NCBI GenBank assembly: GCA_022036555.1 | Contig: CM039140.1 | Coordinates: 30,190,473-30,254,472, forward strand | Length of the DNA: 64,000 nt | DNA from: Microstegium vimineum | Lineage: Eukaryota > Streptophyta > Magnoliopsida > Poales > Poaceae | Direction of reading: 5' to 3' | Shown: positions 45,109 to 56,165 of the stretch, piece by piece | Layout of the letters: each line of letters starts with the position of its first letter | Numbering within the stretch: the stretch's first letter is position 1 | Position numbers and translations under genes: made by a program | Notes under the pieces: model-generated | Databases searched by the model: none | Told to the model about the DNA's origin: nothing | The model's input: only the letters and a program-made list of their open reading frames with translations

Positions 45109-45370
45109 TGTACTAATATATATATATGGACCAAATCAAATAAACCAAGGAATTAAGCCAAAGTCTCACAAACGGAACTGATCGAAAGCCGGGATTACAT
45201 TACATAGATATATATGTCATGCATGGATATATATGTCCTTCATCCATATATATAGTGATGATCACCTCATCAACTAGTAACATAATTTTTTACGTGCTGA
45301 GCCATCGTAGTGTTGTTCGTACTGTCGTTGAAACCAACCACATCACTGCTTGCAGTAATTACTGCAGTGC

Positions 45371-45784
45371 TTAGAACTCTTGGCCGTCGATGTCCTCATC
45401 GTAGTCGCGGATCTCGTCGACGTGCTCCACGACGACGACGTGCACGCCGGGGTCGTTGACGGCGCAGCTGCCGGCGACGAGCACCGAGTTGTTGACGGCC
45501 TGGTAGTTGCTGTTGGCGTAGGCGGTGATGACCACGTTCTGCTCCTCTTCTTCATCATGGCCATGCCCTTCTTCATCGTGCTCCTCCGCGTCCGCGCTGC
45601 CGACGACGACGAGGTCCTCCACGTCGCCGGCCGCCTCCATGGTGGCGCCGCTGTTCTCCCCCGCCAGCGTGATGATGGTGGTGGTGGCGTTCTCACTGCC
45701 GGTGAGGCCGGTGGCGAGGTGGTCGTTGAGCTTGGTCACTGCGTTGCTCACCTCGGTGGCCACGACGTTGTTGGACGACGCCAT
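45371..45784 (-). CDS. Small acidic protein of unknown function (137 aa)
   Basis: A single-exon frame from ATG at 45784 to the stop at 45371-45373, in typical high-GC grass codon use. A TATA-like block lies 132 bases upstream (45916-45924) with a C/A-rich leader ending ACAACAATGG, a good plant start context. The protein has an Asn/Ala/Thr-rich N-terminal half, a His/Asp/Glu cluster (AEEHDEEGHGHDEEEEQ, about residues 66-82), and a more conserved-looking C-terminal part (YQAVNNSVLVAGSCAVNDPGVHVVVVEHVDE, about 93-123) that ends acidic. No signal peptide or membrane segment. I do not recognise the family; the acidic His cluster might bind metals, but that is a guess. The opposite-strand frame of similar length is a shadow of the same high-GC sequence. 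Confidence 0.72.
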   Translation of the reverse strand: MASSNNVVATEVSNAVTKLNDHLATGLTGSENATTTIITLAGENSGATMEAAGDVEDLVVVGSADAEEHDEEGHGHDEEEEQNVVITAYANSNYQAVNNSVLVAGSCAVNDPGVHVVVVEHVDEIRDYDEDIDGQEF

Positions 45785-45915
45785 TGTTGCTTCTTGTTGT
45801 GTGCTGCTGTGTTGATTTCGTGTGCTCTTTTGGGGTGCGGTGTGGCAAAGTGATCGATGTGCTTGCAGTGCAGTGGTGCTCGGTGAATTGTAGGCTAGCC
45901 TTGATCCGGATGCAG

Positions 45916-45924
45916 ATATATATA
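45916..45924 (-). promoter_or_regulatory. TATA-like block of the 137-aa gene
   Basis: TATATATAT on the minus strand, 132 bases above the ATG. The leader would be about 100 bases long. Confidence 0.5.
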
Positions 45925-45959
45925 GGACACAATAACCATGGATGGTGATCGAAGCACGG

Positions 45960-47405
45960 TAGCGTGCGTGAAGGGGGAGGAAGCTTGATGCTTGAGCACA
46001 AGCGATTCGATTCCAGCCTTGAGACTCTTCCCAAACTCAAATCATGTATACGTACATGTCGATCTGCACCACCATGGATGATGCATATGTTTCTTGAGTG
46101 CACTAGGGGGTTTGCTTCATCAAGTTCAGATACGCATATGGAGTCACTGAAAATATGCAGTAGACGTCTCACTGACAAAGGGTACCTAGTAGGGGCTTGT
46201 GGGACAGGGTAATTAGCAAAGTTAATTAATTGTGTGCCTGGATATATACTAAAAAAAAGTATAGTGCATATGTATCTGGCTGGCCGGTCGGTGGGGCCTA
46301 CCTTTATAACTTGACAACATCACAAAGGAAGGAATATTGTGGTCTGTCCCCATGCCTACTTTCATTATATTGATCCTATATGCTAAATTTCCATTTACCT
46401 TTGTCTCAGTGATAAACTACTAATGAATTTATGTTTTTTGTAAACATCACTCAACTCAACTCCCTTCGCCACCAAGAAAACTAATCTAATTTGTCTAAGT
46501 TCCTAAATTATCTCAACTTTGATCAAATTTATTAAAAAAGGAAACATTTTTACACCACTGCAGAAAATATTTTTTCATGCTTAATCTAATAATACTTATT
46601 AGATACAATAATTTTTAGTATTTTTTTATATAAATTTGTAAAACTTGATTGTTGTTTGACTTATGAGAAAATTTGCACGGATTGCTTTCGATGGAGGCCA
46701 GAGTAGTTAATTACGTCTTGTAATGGATAACCTTGGTTGTTATGTTTGAATATAGTAACTAAATTCTTCATGTTTTTATATTAATTATTAATTTGTGCTT
46801 GTGACTTGTGAGAAATAAGGTGGTGATCAACCAACTCATTCTACAAACCGAATAAAAAAGTGACGAATGAAAAGATGATGGGTCATCAAATTCTCAAACT
46901 TGTCACTCCACAAAATTTATGATTATGGTTTGTGCATAGAAAACACTAAATAAAATTAAATGATTTTAATGTTGATATAAATTTTTCAAAGATTAGTTGA
47001 AGTTATACCAAACTCAATATAAAAAATGGGTTTTCAAATGTTTTTAAATTAATTTGATGGGTTTCGCTTGATGTGATGTATGCTTGTTGTTTGATTTTGT
47101 GTTGTGAGTGAGTAAAGTTTTAAAAAAGTGTTTAGTAAGTCATTTATCTTTTCCTGACGTGTCTATGTTCTTTTTAATCAAATAGTTGCTCTTTCAAAAT
47201 CTTTTCATTTGACGATTCTCAATATTCTTTTTCTTCCGCTCTAAATCATTCCTTCGAGGTCATCATTCATCATCATATCTCTAAAACTTTCCGAGAAATT
47301 TTCTGACTTTTTCGAAACCTTTTCCTATTTTTATGTTAGCATAATTGAATTTTTAAATGCTCCAAAAATATTTTTTATGAGCTCCAAATACTTTATTTGG
47401 ATTCA
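45960..47405. other. Intergenic; Stowaway-like remnant
   Basis: AT-rich. About 46510-46680 (TCAACTTTGATCAAATTTATTAAAAAAGG...AAACTTGATTGTTGTTTGACTTA) resembles internal Stowaway sequence. No gene or other repeat recognised. Confidence 0.35.
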
Positions 47406-47409
47406 TTAT

Positions 47410-47961
47410 GCGTTTGGTTTGAAGACAAGCGTGGATGGGATATGTCCATCCATGGATTTCGGGATATGGATATCCATGTTGTCTGTTTGGTTGTATGGAT
47501 GGGACGAACCATTTTTCTTTTTGGTTGGACGGATGATATTAGATGGATACTTGACTAATTATATCTATTATTTAAAAATAAAAACAACTAATTATACACT
47601 AATAAATATCCACAAACATTAATCTTGTCATTATAATCACTAATTAAACATAAAATAAGTTAATTAGCACTATATTAGTCTAATTATCACACAAAACATG
47701 CGCTGATCAACATAATAACATTTATCAAAACTGATCTTATCATCATAATTACTAATTAATAATATATCATACTAATAATTCTTAATTTATTTTTTAATGA
47801 CAGATTAGAAAAAACAAGGATATGCTCATCCGCCAGATTTCTGAGGGTCACGATATCCAACATCTACACAGAATATTACATATCCTGGATATCCAGATTC
47901 AGTGTGTCCATCCAACCATCGTTTCTGGATATCCAGGTGCTATCCATCGAACCAAACACAC
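47410..47961. mobile_element. MITE-like element with imperfect terminal repeats
   Basis: Left end GCGTTTGGTTTGAAGACAAG and right end (complement) GTGTGTTTGGTTCGATGGAT face each other. Inside them GGATATCC and TGGATGG words are mirrored at both ends, and the centre is AT-rich. No clear target duplication was found, so superfamily and exact ends are open. Confidence 0.4.
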
Positions 47962-48323
47962 TAGAAAATACAATTATGAGTTATTCCATATAATTATAGA
48001 AAAGAATAAATCTAAATTTACAACAAAAACTTTGTATTAAAGCATATTATATGTTTACTATGTAAATCTACTCATGTTGAGTCCAACAAAATTAGATTTT
48101 CTATTTTATATTTTTTCTGGGATTTACTATGTTTTTTAAAGATTCGACCAAAATAAATAAAAAAGAAAAGGACAAAATCACCTTCAAAACCACTTGTAAC
48201 CTGGTCAGGGAGTTAAACACATGGTTTAAAAGTTGAGAGCGGTAGTTTGCTTGATTTTAAAGTTTAAGGAGGGAAAACGAACTTTCACAAAAGTTGAAGG
48301 AGTTAAAATATTTTTTTTTCTTC
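47962..48323. other. AT-rich intergenic
   Basis: No gene or repeat recognised. Confidence 0.35.
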
Positions 48324-48326
48324 TAA

Positions 48327-48444
48327 GGGTCTTTTTGGAACGCAGGAATTTCACAAGAATTACACAGAAATTTTATAAGAATCAGTTCATTTTCATAGAA
48401 AAAAGTACAGGAACAGGAAAAAATCTTGCGTTCCAAACAGGCCC
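48327..48444. mobile_element. Tourist-like MITE (118 bp)
   Basis: Terminal repeats GGGTCTTTTTGGAACGCA and complement GGGCCTGTTTGGAACGCA (two mismatches) are bordered by TAA at 48324-48326 and 48445-48447, as in PIF/Harbinger-type MITEs. Confidence 0.75.
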
Positions 48445-48447
48445 TAA

Positions 48448-49275
48448 GATTGTAATATAGGCCGTGATGCGAGGTGGGAAAGGATCATGGGCTTGACAGC
48501 AAGGAGGAAGCCGGATGTTTGCTTTACTATTGTTGTTTGGGCCCTGTTCCTCCATTTATGCTCCAACGGCAACGAACAAAGAAAACTAAAAAAATCCCTA
48601 AAAAACAAAGAAAACAAACAAAAATATTTGATTTTCTATTTATATTCAATATAAATACTGGATTAAAGAATAACATTACCATAATTCACAATTCAGGGAT
48701 CTAAGCAACGGGGCAAGTGCTAATATTAAGGAACTGGTGGGATAATTAACAAAACTAGCTAGTCCATCAACACGTCCTTGTTTATAGGCTAGCTAGTAAC
48801 TGTTAGAGAGTTAAGCGTCAGAAAATCATGTAAAACTTAGGGCTTGCAGCTAATAAAAAAATATTTATGTTTGCTTTCTAAGTTGTTCATATTATAAGAC
48901 AATAGCTGTATAATAATTTTTTTGTTTTTTTTGTCACCAATCACTCTATGTACTTTTAAATTGTATTGGGATTTTTTTTTCTATGTGCCGTACCTTTGAT
49001 ATGTGTTTCATTAAAGATTTCAGATTGAGCTATGCATTTAGCGTAGAATTAAAGAGATATATGATCATTGCTTCTGCATATATGTTTACATGGTGTTAAT
49101 ATTACCACACATCATGTCTATATATCTTCTGTCACTTTTCTGCACTAAAAAATTTAGAAGTTGAAAATTAGAAGAAAAAACTATAGTACTTTTTTATCTT
49201 ATTATAATGACACATGTAGTTAATTTAGAAGCCAATATGGTTAGTTACTTGAGGTTGTTTTCAATAACAGTGGAG
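48448..49275. other. AT-rich intergenic
   Basis: No gene recognised. Short A/T runs only. Confidence 0.35.
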
Positions 49276-49276
49276 A

Positions 49277-49440
49277 TAGATAATTTAGATTTCTAATTAG
49301 CGGGTTATTTTATACTATTTTTTATAATGTCATGGCTAGGTAATTTAGATGAAGAATAGGGGGTTATATATTATTTTCCATTATAACATAGCTGAATAAT
49401 TTAGGTGTAGATTTAAGGGGTTACTTTGGAGTATTTTAGC
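49277..49440. repeat. Degenerate tandem repeat, ~3 units of 50-60 bp
   Basis: Three successive units start TAATTTAGAT/TAATTTAGGT (49280, 49342, 49395) and contain GGGGGTTA/GCGGGTTA then a T-rich part and a CATGGCT/CATAGCT word. Confidence 0.5.
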
Positions 49441-49604
49441 CGAATCATGATGCACACGCCCTCCAAAACCATCCCTTGCATCTCATCATAACACAGACCT
49501 AACCAATATTGAATAACAGTGCATGCGTGGCATATTTCCTTAACAATATTTTTAATCCATATCCTTTTAGGATATGGCTTTTTATTGCTTTACAGATAAC
49601 CTAA

Positions 49605-49857
49605 GAGCATCTTCAAGAGATTAGCCAAATTGATTAGCTAAATTTAGTGATTTTGTTGCTCTATAAAATAGATAATATTAGAGTACTTCAACAGACTCTG
49701 TAAAACTAAAAGTTGGATAGCTAGTGAGGTAGACTATCTAAAAGTAGAGAGCAAATTAGGTGAGATAGATAATCACTAAATTTGGAGAGTACATTTTTTT
49801 TAACAATAGTTAAATTTAACTTTAGAGAAGGATTTAGCTAGTCTCTTGAAGATGCTC
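49605..49857. mobile_element. Tourist-like MITE (253 bp)
   Basis: Terminal repeats GAGCATCTTCAAGAGA and its exact complement TCTCTTGAAGATGCTC are bordered by TAA at 49602-49604 and 49858-49860. The interior has further mirrored words (GATTAGC / GCTAGTC, TTTAGTGATT / AATCACTAAA). Confidence 0.85.
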
Positions 49858-49965
49858 TAACAAATTGATGTAACCCCAAAAGGAAAAAATGTTTGCCACT
49901 CGTGACTCGTGTCCACTATGCTGTAGTATGAATTTGTTACTATTGTCAGGACAAGATAATACGGA

Positions 49966-49970
49966 GTAGT
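49966..49970 (+). repeat. Target-site duplication GTAGT (left copy)
   Basis: Pairs with 54072-54076. Confidence 0.85.
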
Positions 49971-52900
49971 TGTAACACCCGAGTGTTAATGACTTAATTA
50001 AAAGTTGATCATGTCATCATATGCATTAAGCATCTTTCATTTGTTTGAAAACTTGGATATGCATTGAACTAAAATGAATTTACTTGCTTGTGTTTGATCA
50101 ATTGTTGAATGTAGGTCATCTTTTCAAATTCTCAAATTAAAATTTGGAATCCAAACCCTAATTCCCAGAGGGGATGGATTAAACCCTAAACACGATTTTC
50201 AAAATCTATAAAGAGTTTGCTTATGGTTGCTTAAGCATAGTTGTAGAGCTCTGTTTGATTTGTTTTTGTTGTGTTTACAGTTTTTCAAGTGTAGTTCCTG
50301 TTTTTAAAAGTATTTTGAAAAGGGGGCAAATCCTTTTAACGGGTTCTCAAATTTCAAAACTGCATCTTCATTTCTAGGCCGATTTTAAAAAATGGGAGTT
50401 TTGAAAAGATTGTAGATCATGAAATTTTGAGCAACTTTCGTATTCAAAGTTTTTCGTGAAAACCACTGGAAGCTTGAGCATTTTGCAAAATAGCCACAGG
50501 GTCAGTTCAGTCTTTTCTTCAAGCAGTTGCATGGCGGGGTTGAGCTCCACGCCGACACCTGTCCGGCCATCTGTCGACACCACCGTGCGACTCCTGTCCT
50601 TGACTCACGTCTTGTCGTGTGCGTGGCGACATCGCGGAACCGTTGCCGTCTTCAAAACGGGACACCGTCCTCTCTGTCTCCCTTTCCACGCCACGCCATC
50701 GCTCTGCTCTGCTCCACCGAACGCTCCACCATCATTGACGAACTCGTCCGAGCTTGTTAGCCACTTCCAACCACTCAATCCATTGCCTTTGTCTTCGCCT
50801 TGACCTCGCGCATCCTCGGGTTGAGTGGGTTGAAGTCGTCGATCCTGCGTTCGTTCAGCGCGGCTCGGTCTTCCTCAGCTCCGATGAGAGCGCCGCTGCT
50901 CTGGTCAGTCCTCAACCGGGCTACGCAGGAGCCACATTGTCTTTTTATCTTGTGTTTCTTGCTCCTTGTTCATCTCTGATTCTTGTTGGGTTCTCCGTTT
51001 TGCAAATGGTGGACCATAGCTCCGGGAACCTCTTCGTTGCCGCTCGGTTCTTCGTCTCCGCCGGCACGGTCTCCATCGACGGTCGTCTCTGCTTCATCTC
51101 CGGCCACACTTGCTAGCGCTTCGTGACCAGGGTGAGCTCCTCGACCTCTCCGCACCACTCGTTTATCCTTGGATCGAGCCTTCGAGCTCTGTCCTCGAGC
51201 ACCGCCGCTGTTCATGTTCGGCGCGGCGGTGTGTTCATCGTCTAATCGTTGTAGTTGATCTTTTTGTGATCCAAGTCTTGCGCTAGCTTCGTCTAGCCGT
51301 CCTGAGTCTGTTTCGAGGGGTAGTTGCCCTCGAGCGCGTGCGTGTTTTCTCCGGCGCACGTCGCGTAGATCCCCACCGACCGCCATCACCGTCGATGAGG
51401 ATGTTGCGTTTAGCTCTGAGTTCGTTTCGTGCGCGCTTCGCGTTGTTTGGGGGCCGCTAAGCTTGCTAGAGTTGTTGGTTGAGCTGATCGAGGTCTGATC
51501 GAGGCCTGTGTCCGTTGGTGTATGTGTGGTTTAGCTCGGGTCGCCGTCATTGCCGTCGAAGAGGTCTCCTGGGTAGGTTTTAGCCTCGATCTGTTGAGCG
51601 TTTTGCTCGTGGTTGTTCCCTGAGTCGTTATCGAGGCCTAGCTTCTTCGATCGAGGCATGTGCTCGACGGCGCGCGATCGGTCGAGCTCTGGCCGACTGC
51701 CATCACCGTCGATGTGGTGTCTCTGAGGGTTTGTTTGGGTCGTGGCGCACCTCGTTGGGTTCGGCTCGGCGAGCTGAAGCAGGTTCAAGGGGTAGCCGTT
51801 CGGTTTGGTCACCGACGGCGACGCGCCGCCGTGTTTTGTGGTCATCGGCGCCGCCGTGAGCGTTTGTGCCACTGACGGGCGGGACCCAGCCGTCAGTGGG
51901 TTTTATAAAGGGTTTTTCCCTTTTTCCTGTTTTGCACAGTAATAGCTTTTGTTATTTTGGTATGTTTAAATCTGTGCATGTTTAAATTCTGCAAAAAATT
52001 GTGAATGCTCTCTGTGATGTGTAGTTTTTAATAAAGTTATAACATGTCTTTATTCAGTATGTTTTTAATTCTGTAAAAATGCCCAAATTAATTGAAAAAT
52101 GAGTTTTCCATAAGTTTTGCATGCTCTGTAGGTTGCTCCAAAAAATTTGAGAATTTTTGTGTAAGCTTTGTACTCTGTTACCTTGCTGTACAAAAAGTTT
52201 GGGAGTTTTTGGATGAGCTTTTATACATAGCTAGTATATTAATTAGTTATAAAATGTTTAGAAACCCTAATAACTTTAGGCTTTGAGTGATTTTGGATTA
52301 TTTGATACAAATGGTCATTGTCCAGTGACAAACACAAGTTGGACATGTTTGATGTAATGTTGTTTGCTCAGTTCTTTTGGATGTAATTATTAACTTAGAT
52401 AATCAAGATAAATAGGGTTTAATTAATTTGCTTTATAACTTAGGGTTACTTTCCTTCATGAAGGGAAGTTGTACTCAAGGTGTAATCTGTTTTAGTCTTC
52501 TCTTAAGAGCATGTTTGTTTGTGTTGAGCATCATGTTTACTATTCAAGCATCATCTAAACATGTCATTATATCGTGTAGATTGTTCGTTGGTTGGGTTGG
52601 ATACCTCCAGTGAAGAGGTTTTCTCTCTTGAATCTGAGTCCGAGTTTGTTTATCCCTCCAACCAAGGCAAGCCCCGGTGCATTCAAACAATTCCTTGTAT
52701 TTAAAATGATTGCTTTAAATACACTTATGTTTATACTATTGCATTACGGTGCTTTATTAAATTCCTACTTGATGCATAGATTTATCCTTGTACTAATTGT
52801 ACCTTTAACCTTGACACTTGTTTAAAGATGTAAAGTTTTCGCAAAAATGCTTAGTATGCTTAGAACTTTTATTGTAGGTGATTTCCGGTCACCTACGCAT

Positions 52901-54071
52901 AGCGTATTGCTTCGGCAAATGGTTATGTTTTCTGAGAAAGGGAGGTTGTTGTTGGAAGTAATAACCTGAGACCGGGCGGACACAGTGTTGGAGAGCCATC
53001 AGCGGTGTCTGGTGAGCGGGTTCTTTCCGCCTGTGTCGATTAGGAACCGTCCGTTGTAGACATTCAAGGGTTGTGACTTTGGAGTACTTATCACATACTC
53101 CGGGAAGCTGGACTCTGGCTATTCTCGTCTGAAGAACGGTTAACCCGCACTGGGAGTGGACAGATGGCGAGAGTAGTGTGTACCCTCCAAGTTAGCAACT
53201 GGATGGAGGTGTATTGTGCTCTCGGGTGGCGGAACCCCGGTTTTGGCGAGAGGATCCAGGGAAAGGTAGTCATATGTGTGCTTTAAGCGGCTGTATATAT
53301 CGTGAGATAGGGAATCCCCAGCTGGGATAAACCGGTTCGAATCGTCGTGTTCCTCGGAAATGGAAACATGACCCTGTCCTCTACCGCGTAGTAATACACT
53401 TTAACTGGATACTTGTTGGATCCCCTCAGGGATGTTTATTACCTTGTTATCGATCATACATCTAGATCGGTACCTGTGTAATCTTATGAATGAGACAAAT
53501 GAATTTCAATTCTTTTATAAATGCTCATTTACGCAAAATTCTTGATTCTTGTAAACCACACCTTGAATCCCATGACTTGCACACTGTTTTGTTCACCAAA
53601 TACTTTTCTTTGTCGGATAAGTCTTGTTGAGTACTCCCGTACTCAGGGTTTGTTAACCCTTGTTGCAGATGAGGATCGCAACCCGGTTTGTGTGGCTTCT
53701 TGCTGCATGACCGTGGTCAGTGTAGATGAAGATGAAGAATAAATTGTCTTTGCTTGACTCTTGGACAAGAGTACCTCGGTTGTTTATTCTTACTCTATCA
53801 GCAGTTTGATGTATCTTCATCATATGACACTAAGTTATGTTTCAAAACTTATGGTTTGTAATATGACTTTAAATTTCCGCTACTTTGATGTAATATAAAA
53901 ATTTCGTATTACTTCTGTAATGATTGTAATGAGGTGATCCTGTTCGGAAAGAGGTGGATGACCCGCTGCAAAGTGGCGACACCTGATGGACTAATTAAGG
54001 TTTGAATCATCTGTTGGGATTAAGTTGGTTAATCTTGACAAGTGGACCCTATATTAAGAGGTTCTGTCACA
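49971..54071 (+). mobile_element. Solo LTR of the same very long-LTR family (4.1 kb), copy 2
   Basis: Starts TGTAACACCC and ends GGTTCTGTCACA between 5-bp duplications GTAGT. It is homologous along its length to the minus-strand copy at 27125-31258, with shared blocks near both ends, such as the TCGGAAAGAGGTGGATGACC block near 53945 and its complement near 27245. A GC-rich part at 50560-51900 has short open frames but no recognised protein. The copies clearly differ, so both are old. No internal domain or second LTR is present. Confidence 0.8.
53521..53742 (+). other. Short frame conserved between the two solo LTRs
   Basis: Counterpart of 27460-27714. It ends ISLVEYSRTQGLLTLVADEDRNPVCVASCC. 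Not recognised. Confidence 0.35.
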
Positions 54072-54076
54072 GTAGT
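54072..54076 (+). repeat. Target-site duplication GTAGT (right copy)
   Basis: Pairs with 49966-49970. Confidence 0.85.
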
Positions 54077-54204
54077 TCGCTACAATCTCACATACTAACT
54101 CACCATAGTCTCTTGTACTACCAAGAAATAAAACATTCAAAAATAAGTGAGATTTAGTCTTAATTTGTTTCAATCACAAAATAACACTTAGGATATCCAA
54201 ACTA

Positions 54205-54300
54205 TTACCTTTTAAGCACACTATCTTTCCTCAACGGTTGCATCATTTTCCGACAATTACAAATATTTTATTGGATTTTCCTCACTGTATACATGTTCTA
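54205..54300 (+). repeat. Host tandem repeat, unit 1 (interrupted by Helitron)
   Basis: CACACTATCTTTCCTCA...ACATGTTCTA. The same ~95-bp unit recurs at 56070-56157. Unit 1 is cut just before its last eight bases, which appear right after the Helitron (TTTGGTAG at 56065-56072). Confidence 0.75.
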
Positions 54301-54989
54301 CTAATATATTTGCCCGTGCTAACGATACGAGTTATATTAAATCCAAAGTTAATTCTATCAAATTTGAAGTACTTCATTAAGATTTAGTCAAAAGCATAAT
54401 TCTGTGGATAAAAAAAATAGAGCAATGTTAGTTCAAAAGGCATAATACATAGATGTACTTTTATCAAAAAATTAAGAATTTAATCTCATTTTATAAAAAA
54501 ATCATATATGATAAAATTGCTAAAATAAATTATCCTCTCTCCTACGCAGCTATATCTAGGCACCCGCCCCCGCTCATGTACCGGCGATGACAGCAGTGAC
54601 CATAGTGGTCGTCCCCCACAAATAAACTTTTAGGTGAAAGAAATTATCATTAAATCTCTTTCTGTTAAGTTGTTTCACGCAAATAAACTTAAGTTGTTTC
54701 ATTAAATTACCATAGTGGTCGCCCCTCACAAATAAACTTTCAGGCAAAAGTCATGAGATCTAGAACCGAGTAACACTCACCTGTAGGGGAAATAAGAGAT
54801 TATCTCTATCTCTACTCTCTACAACTAAAAAATACGGAGATGATCCGTCTACCCAGCTTCACCACGGCCTCCCAACGCTGCTCCCACCTCCCGGCAAAAA
54901 AAAATAAGAAGGAAAAACCCATTCGGCGCATGGGCGGACTGCCCAGCGCCCCACCTCCGGTAAAAATAAACCCCGATGCCTCCTCCCCC

Positions 54990-55370
54990 CTGCCGGCAAA
55001 AAAAATGACGCGCCGCCGCCGCCGGATCCGTCGCCAGACGCTGCTGAGACGCCGGACGCGCCGTCGTCGGATGGGCTGCCGCCTCGACGCCAGATCCGTC
55101 GCCAGACGCTGCCCCCTTGCTGCCTTGACGCCAGACGCGCCGCAGTCGGATGAGTTGCCGCCTCGCCACCGAACGTTGCCTCGACACCCTACGTGCCACC
55201 GCCACAGGAAGCGACACCGCCGTTAGACAGGTTGTCTGCCCCACGCCGAACGCGCCGCCATCGGACGAGATGCCGCCTCGACGCCGGATCCGCCGTCGGA
55301 CGCTGCCTCGACGCCCTATGTGCCACCGCAACGCCGCCGTCGAACAGGCTGCTTGCCCCACAGCCACGGG
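54990..55370. repeat. GC-rich degenerate tandem repeats
   Basis: GCCGCCTCGACGCC, GGATCCGTCGCCAGACGCTGCC and TCGGACG(A/C)G words recur about every 40-60 bases. The overlapping open frames on both strands are a by-product of this composition. Confidence 0.6.
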
Positions 55371-55749
55371 ATCTCTGAGTAGTAGTAACTGGTTTCAATC
55401 AAGCGATTAACAGAGGAAAAAAAGGCACGCCCGACTTCCTCCATGCTCAACCACGCATGGCCGCGAGCGACGGAAGGAAAACGCACGCCGCCACAGCACC
55501 TGAGTCCCTCACGCTAAACCGGCAGCGTAGTTCTTTTTTTCGCGAGGCACGGGGCGACGACGTTGTTCTTTTTCCCTCACGCTAAACCGGCGGCGGGGCG
55601 AGTGAGATTTTTCCGCGTGGCACGCGAGTGTGATCGGCATGTTTTTTTTTCCGCGACGCGAGTGTGATCGGCGTTTTTTTCGCGAGGCACGCGAGTGGGA
55701 TTCGATTTTTCCGCGGGATCGGCGTGTTTTTTTTTCGCGACGCGAGTGA

Positions 55750-56064
55750 GATCGGCGTGTTTTTTTCGCGAGGCACGCGAGTGGGATTTGATCCCTGAAG
55801 CTTGTGCGTGAGTGGTGCGGGAGAAGGAGGGTGGGAGCCTGGTTGTGGGGTCAGGAGGTGAGACCTACGTTTCTCACTCGTTTAGAAGATTTCAATTATA
55901 GTAGAGATCGGCGTGTGTGTTTTTCGCGAGGCACGCGAGTGAGATTCGATTCCTGAAGCTTGTGCGTGGGTGTGCGGGAGAAGGAGGGTGGGAGCCTGGT
56001 TGTGGGGTCAGGAGGTGAGATTTAGACTTCCCACTCGTTTAGAAGATTTCAATTATAGTAGAGA
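55750..56064 (-). repeat. Tandem duplication of the Helitron 5' end
   Basis: The blocks 55750-55907 and about 55913-56064 are near copies. Each reads (minus strand) TCTCTACTATAATTGAAATC at its right edge, then CTCACCTCCTGACCCC and GCGTGCCTCGCGAA. The Helitron 5' terminus is therefore present twice, about 157 bases apart. Confidence 0.75.
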
Positions 56065-56069
56065 TTTGG

Positions 56070-56165
56070 TAGGCACACTATCTTTCCTCAATTTTGCATC
56101 ATTTTCCAACAATTACAAATATTTTATTGGATTTTCCTCATTGTATACATGTTCTATTTGGTAGA
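56070..56165 (+). repeat. Host tandem repeat, unit 2
   Basis: Intact counterpart of the unit at 54205-54300, including the following TTTGGTAG. Confidence 0.75.

Larger units (their letters stand above)
54301..56064 (-). mobile_element. Helitron candidate (1.76 kb)
   Basis: On the minus strand the element starts TCTCTACTATAATTG at 56064, the canonical Helitron 5' end, and ends ...AGCACGGGCAAATATATTAG at 54301, near the CTRR-type 3' end with a GC-rich palindromic-type word upstream. It sits between A (5' side) and T (3' side) without a target duplication, as Helitrons do. The interrupted host unit (see 54205) confirms both edges. The last four bases are TTAG instead of CTRR. The interior holds GC-rich repeats (54990-55370) that may be captured sequence, but no Rep/helicase. 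Confidence 0.7.

Noticed and set aside
45380..45853. 157-codon plus-strand frame
   Set aside because: Antisense to the 137-aa gene, Val/Asp/His-rich by composition, without leader or start context.
50456..51389. Overlapping frames of 115-140 codons in the solo LTR as genes
   Set aside because: No family signature, present on both strands, and disrupted in the other copy; a product of GC-rich LTR sequence.
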